Positions 5,585 through 6,499 of a stretch of DNA of 6,499 nucleotides are shown here, piece by piece. Each line of letters opens with the position of its first letter. Position 1 is the first letter of the stretch. The stretch spans positions 1 to 6,499 of the forward strand of contig JALWSN010000259.1 in the NCBI GenBank assembly GCA_027080245.1, written 5' to 3'. The notes below the pieces were generated by a model. The model was not told the origin of the DNA. It made no database searches and saw only the letters and a program-made list of their open reading frames with translations. This DNA comes from Ignavibacteriales bacterium. Its GTDB lineage: Bacteria; Bacteroidota; Ignavibacteria; Ignavibacteriales; Melioribacteraceae. A program made the translations under genes and the position numbers.

Positions 5585-6499
5585 ATGATTAAGAATTATT
5601 TTTTACTTAACCGGTTCCTTTTGGAAAATAGTCCTAATTTATTGGGTAAGCCGATTGTGGATTTGTTTACGCAAGCTAAAGACAGACTGTTTGCGGCAAT
5701 CCCTTCGGAAGCCCTGCCAGACAGGCATTTAATAATAGATACCAGCCCGAACCTCCCGTTTTTATTGATTAAAAAAGAACACAAGAAAGCTAAAAAAAAC
5801 ACAAAAGATTTTTTAACCGGGTTGCTTCCGTCTGAAATAAAAAAAATTGAAATAGCTCAAGACGATAGAATAATTAAATTCAGCACAGTCAATTTCAATA
5901 TTTATTTTACTATTAAAAGTCCAAAGACCAATGTTTACTTTCTTAAGGGAAATAATATTTTAAGTTCGTTCAAGAACGTTAACGACCCTGAAATAGTTGA
6001 TTTTTTAACAAGCAAAAAATACGTTTTGCCTGCTGAGGATTTCAAACGCGTTATTGAAAACTACAATAATATTGAAGACTTAAGGAAAGAGCTTCCGTAC
6101 TTCAATAAAATAATTGTTGGAGAGTATTATTCAAGAACTGACCTTGCATCCGAAGCACTGAATAAAACCATCTTAACTGAAATACTTACCGAAATCCTTT
6201 TTGCCCCAATTTCAATTGCCATATCGGAAGGCAAACTAATTCTTTCCCCTTCCAATTGGGACTTATTACAAAAAGCCGAATTGTTAAAAGAGTTTGAAAA
6301 CGCTAACGAGGCTTTTGCATATTACATTTCAAACCTTTACAAATTCAATGAATTAAGAATTCTCCGGAAAGAATTAAATCAAATCTTAGACAAAAGGCTG
6401 GAACAATTTTCTCAAAAATTAAATAAGCTGAAGTTCAGAATTGACAGGGGTTCAAAGGAAGCAACATACCGCAAGTATGCGGATTTATTACAAATTCAC
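5585..6499 (+). CDS. NFACT-family protein, RqcH/FbpA-like, N-terminal part
   Basis: The first 305 codons stay open to the right edge, so the gene is cut by the window; the family usually has 520-590 residues. The N-terminus shows the NFACT-N pattern: FTQAKDRLF near 28-36, LIIDTSPNLPFLLI near 49-62, KKAKKNTKDFL at 67-77, and an Asp-Arg pair D94-R95 before IIKF, like the DR pair needed for tRNA binding in RqcH. After a helical middle region, a charged stretch from about 255 looks like the start of the coiled-coil arm, with the family-like YRKYADLL at 295-302. RqcH proteins bind stalled large ribosomal subunits and add C-terminal alanine tails that mark nascent chains for degradation; the NFACT-R domain lies beyond the edge. 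The start is uncertain: ATG 5585 has no Shine-Dalgarno and lies 3 bases after the terminator; an in-frame ATG at 5567 lies inside the hairpin and would add six residues (MPFSFK). Family call firm, role inferred. Confidence 0.85.
   Translation, partial: MIKNYFLLNRFLLENSPNLLGKPIVDLFTQAKDRLFAAIPSEALPDRHLIIDTSPNLPFLLIKKEHKKAKKNTKDFLTGLLPSEIKKIEIAQDDRIIKFSTVNFNIYFTIKSPKTNVYFLKGNNILSSFKNVNDPEIVDFLTSKKYVLPAEDFKRVIENYNNIEDLRKELPYFNKIIVGEYYSRTDLASEALNKTILTEILTEILFAPISIAISEGKLILSPSNWDLLQKAELLKEFENANEAFAYYISNLYKFNELRILRKELNQILDKRLEQFSQKLNKLKFRIDRGSKEATYRKYADLLQIH

Noticed and set aside
5596..5802. Minus-strand 68-codon frame opposite the RqcH-like gene
   Set aside because: The plus strand here encodes the conserved NFACT-N region, which explains the openness.
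1..6499. CRISPR array, tRNA, rRNA or insertion sequence
   Set aside because: I looked for regularly spaced repeats, cloverleaf-like segments and transposase motifs and saw none.

Overview
This 6.5 kb stretch looks like chromosomal DNA from an AT-rich bacterium. The best guess is the Bacteroidota/Ignavibacteriota (FCB) lineage, from three signs: AT-rich codon choice, a POT transporter carrying the FWMSFxQNG variant that I associate with that group, and a divergent NFACT/RqcH protein. This is inference from protein style; no rRNA or other phylogenetic marker lies in the window. Most genes read left to right; one two-gene module reads the other way.

Layout. Positions 3-104 are the last 33 codons of a CitE-like citrate lyase beta subunit. 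They are followed 19 bases later by a complete citF (124-1683, citrate lyase alpha subunit). Converging on citF is a minus-strand pair: an MNT-type minimal nucleotidyltransferase (2184-2531) and, overlapping its end, a HEPN-domain protein (1802-2200). This arrangement is typical of HEPN/MNT toxin-antitoxin modules (HepT/MntA-like, type VII). A 249-base AT-rich divergent spacer follows. Next comes a plus-strand pair: an unrecognised two-helix membrane protein (2781-3092) and, 3 bases later, a RssA-like patatin-family lipid hydrolase (3096-3920). A POT/PTR proton-coupled peptide transporter (4043-5545) ends in a clear intrinsic terminator (5551-5581). The window closes with the first 305 codons of an NFACT-family protein related to RqcH/FbpA of ribosome quality control (5585 to the edge).

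How the genes relate. CitE and CitF are subunits of one enzyme, which cleaves citrate to acetate and oxaloacetate; the acyl-carrier subunit CitD and the activation genes are not visible and may lie upstream. The HEPN and MNT proteins probably act on each other. The two-helix protein and the patatin are probably co-transcribed and may work together at the membrane. The POT transporter and the RqcH-like gene appear to be separate housekeeping units. I see no CRISPR array, tRNA, rRNA, insertion sequence or prophage gene. I find no convincing new system. The points most worth a second look are the HEPN/MNT pair (no Tyr after the RX4H motif), the small membrane partner of the patatin, the loss of a conserved acidic residue in the POT transporter, and the RqcH-like start codon lying directly against a terminator.
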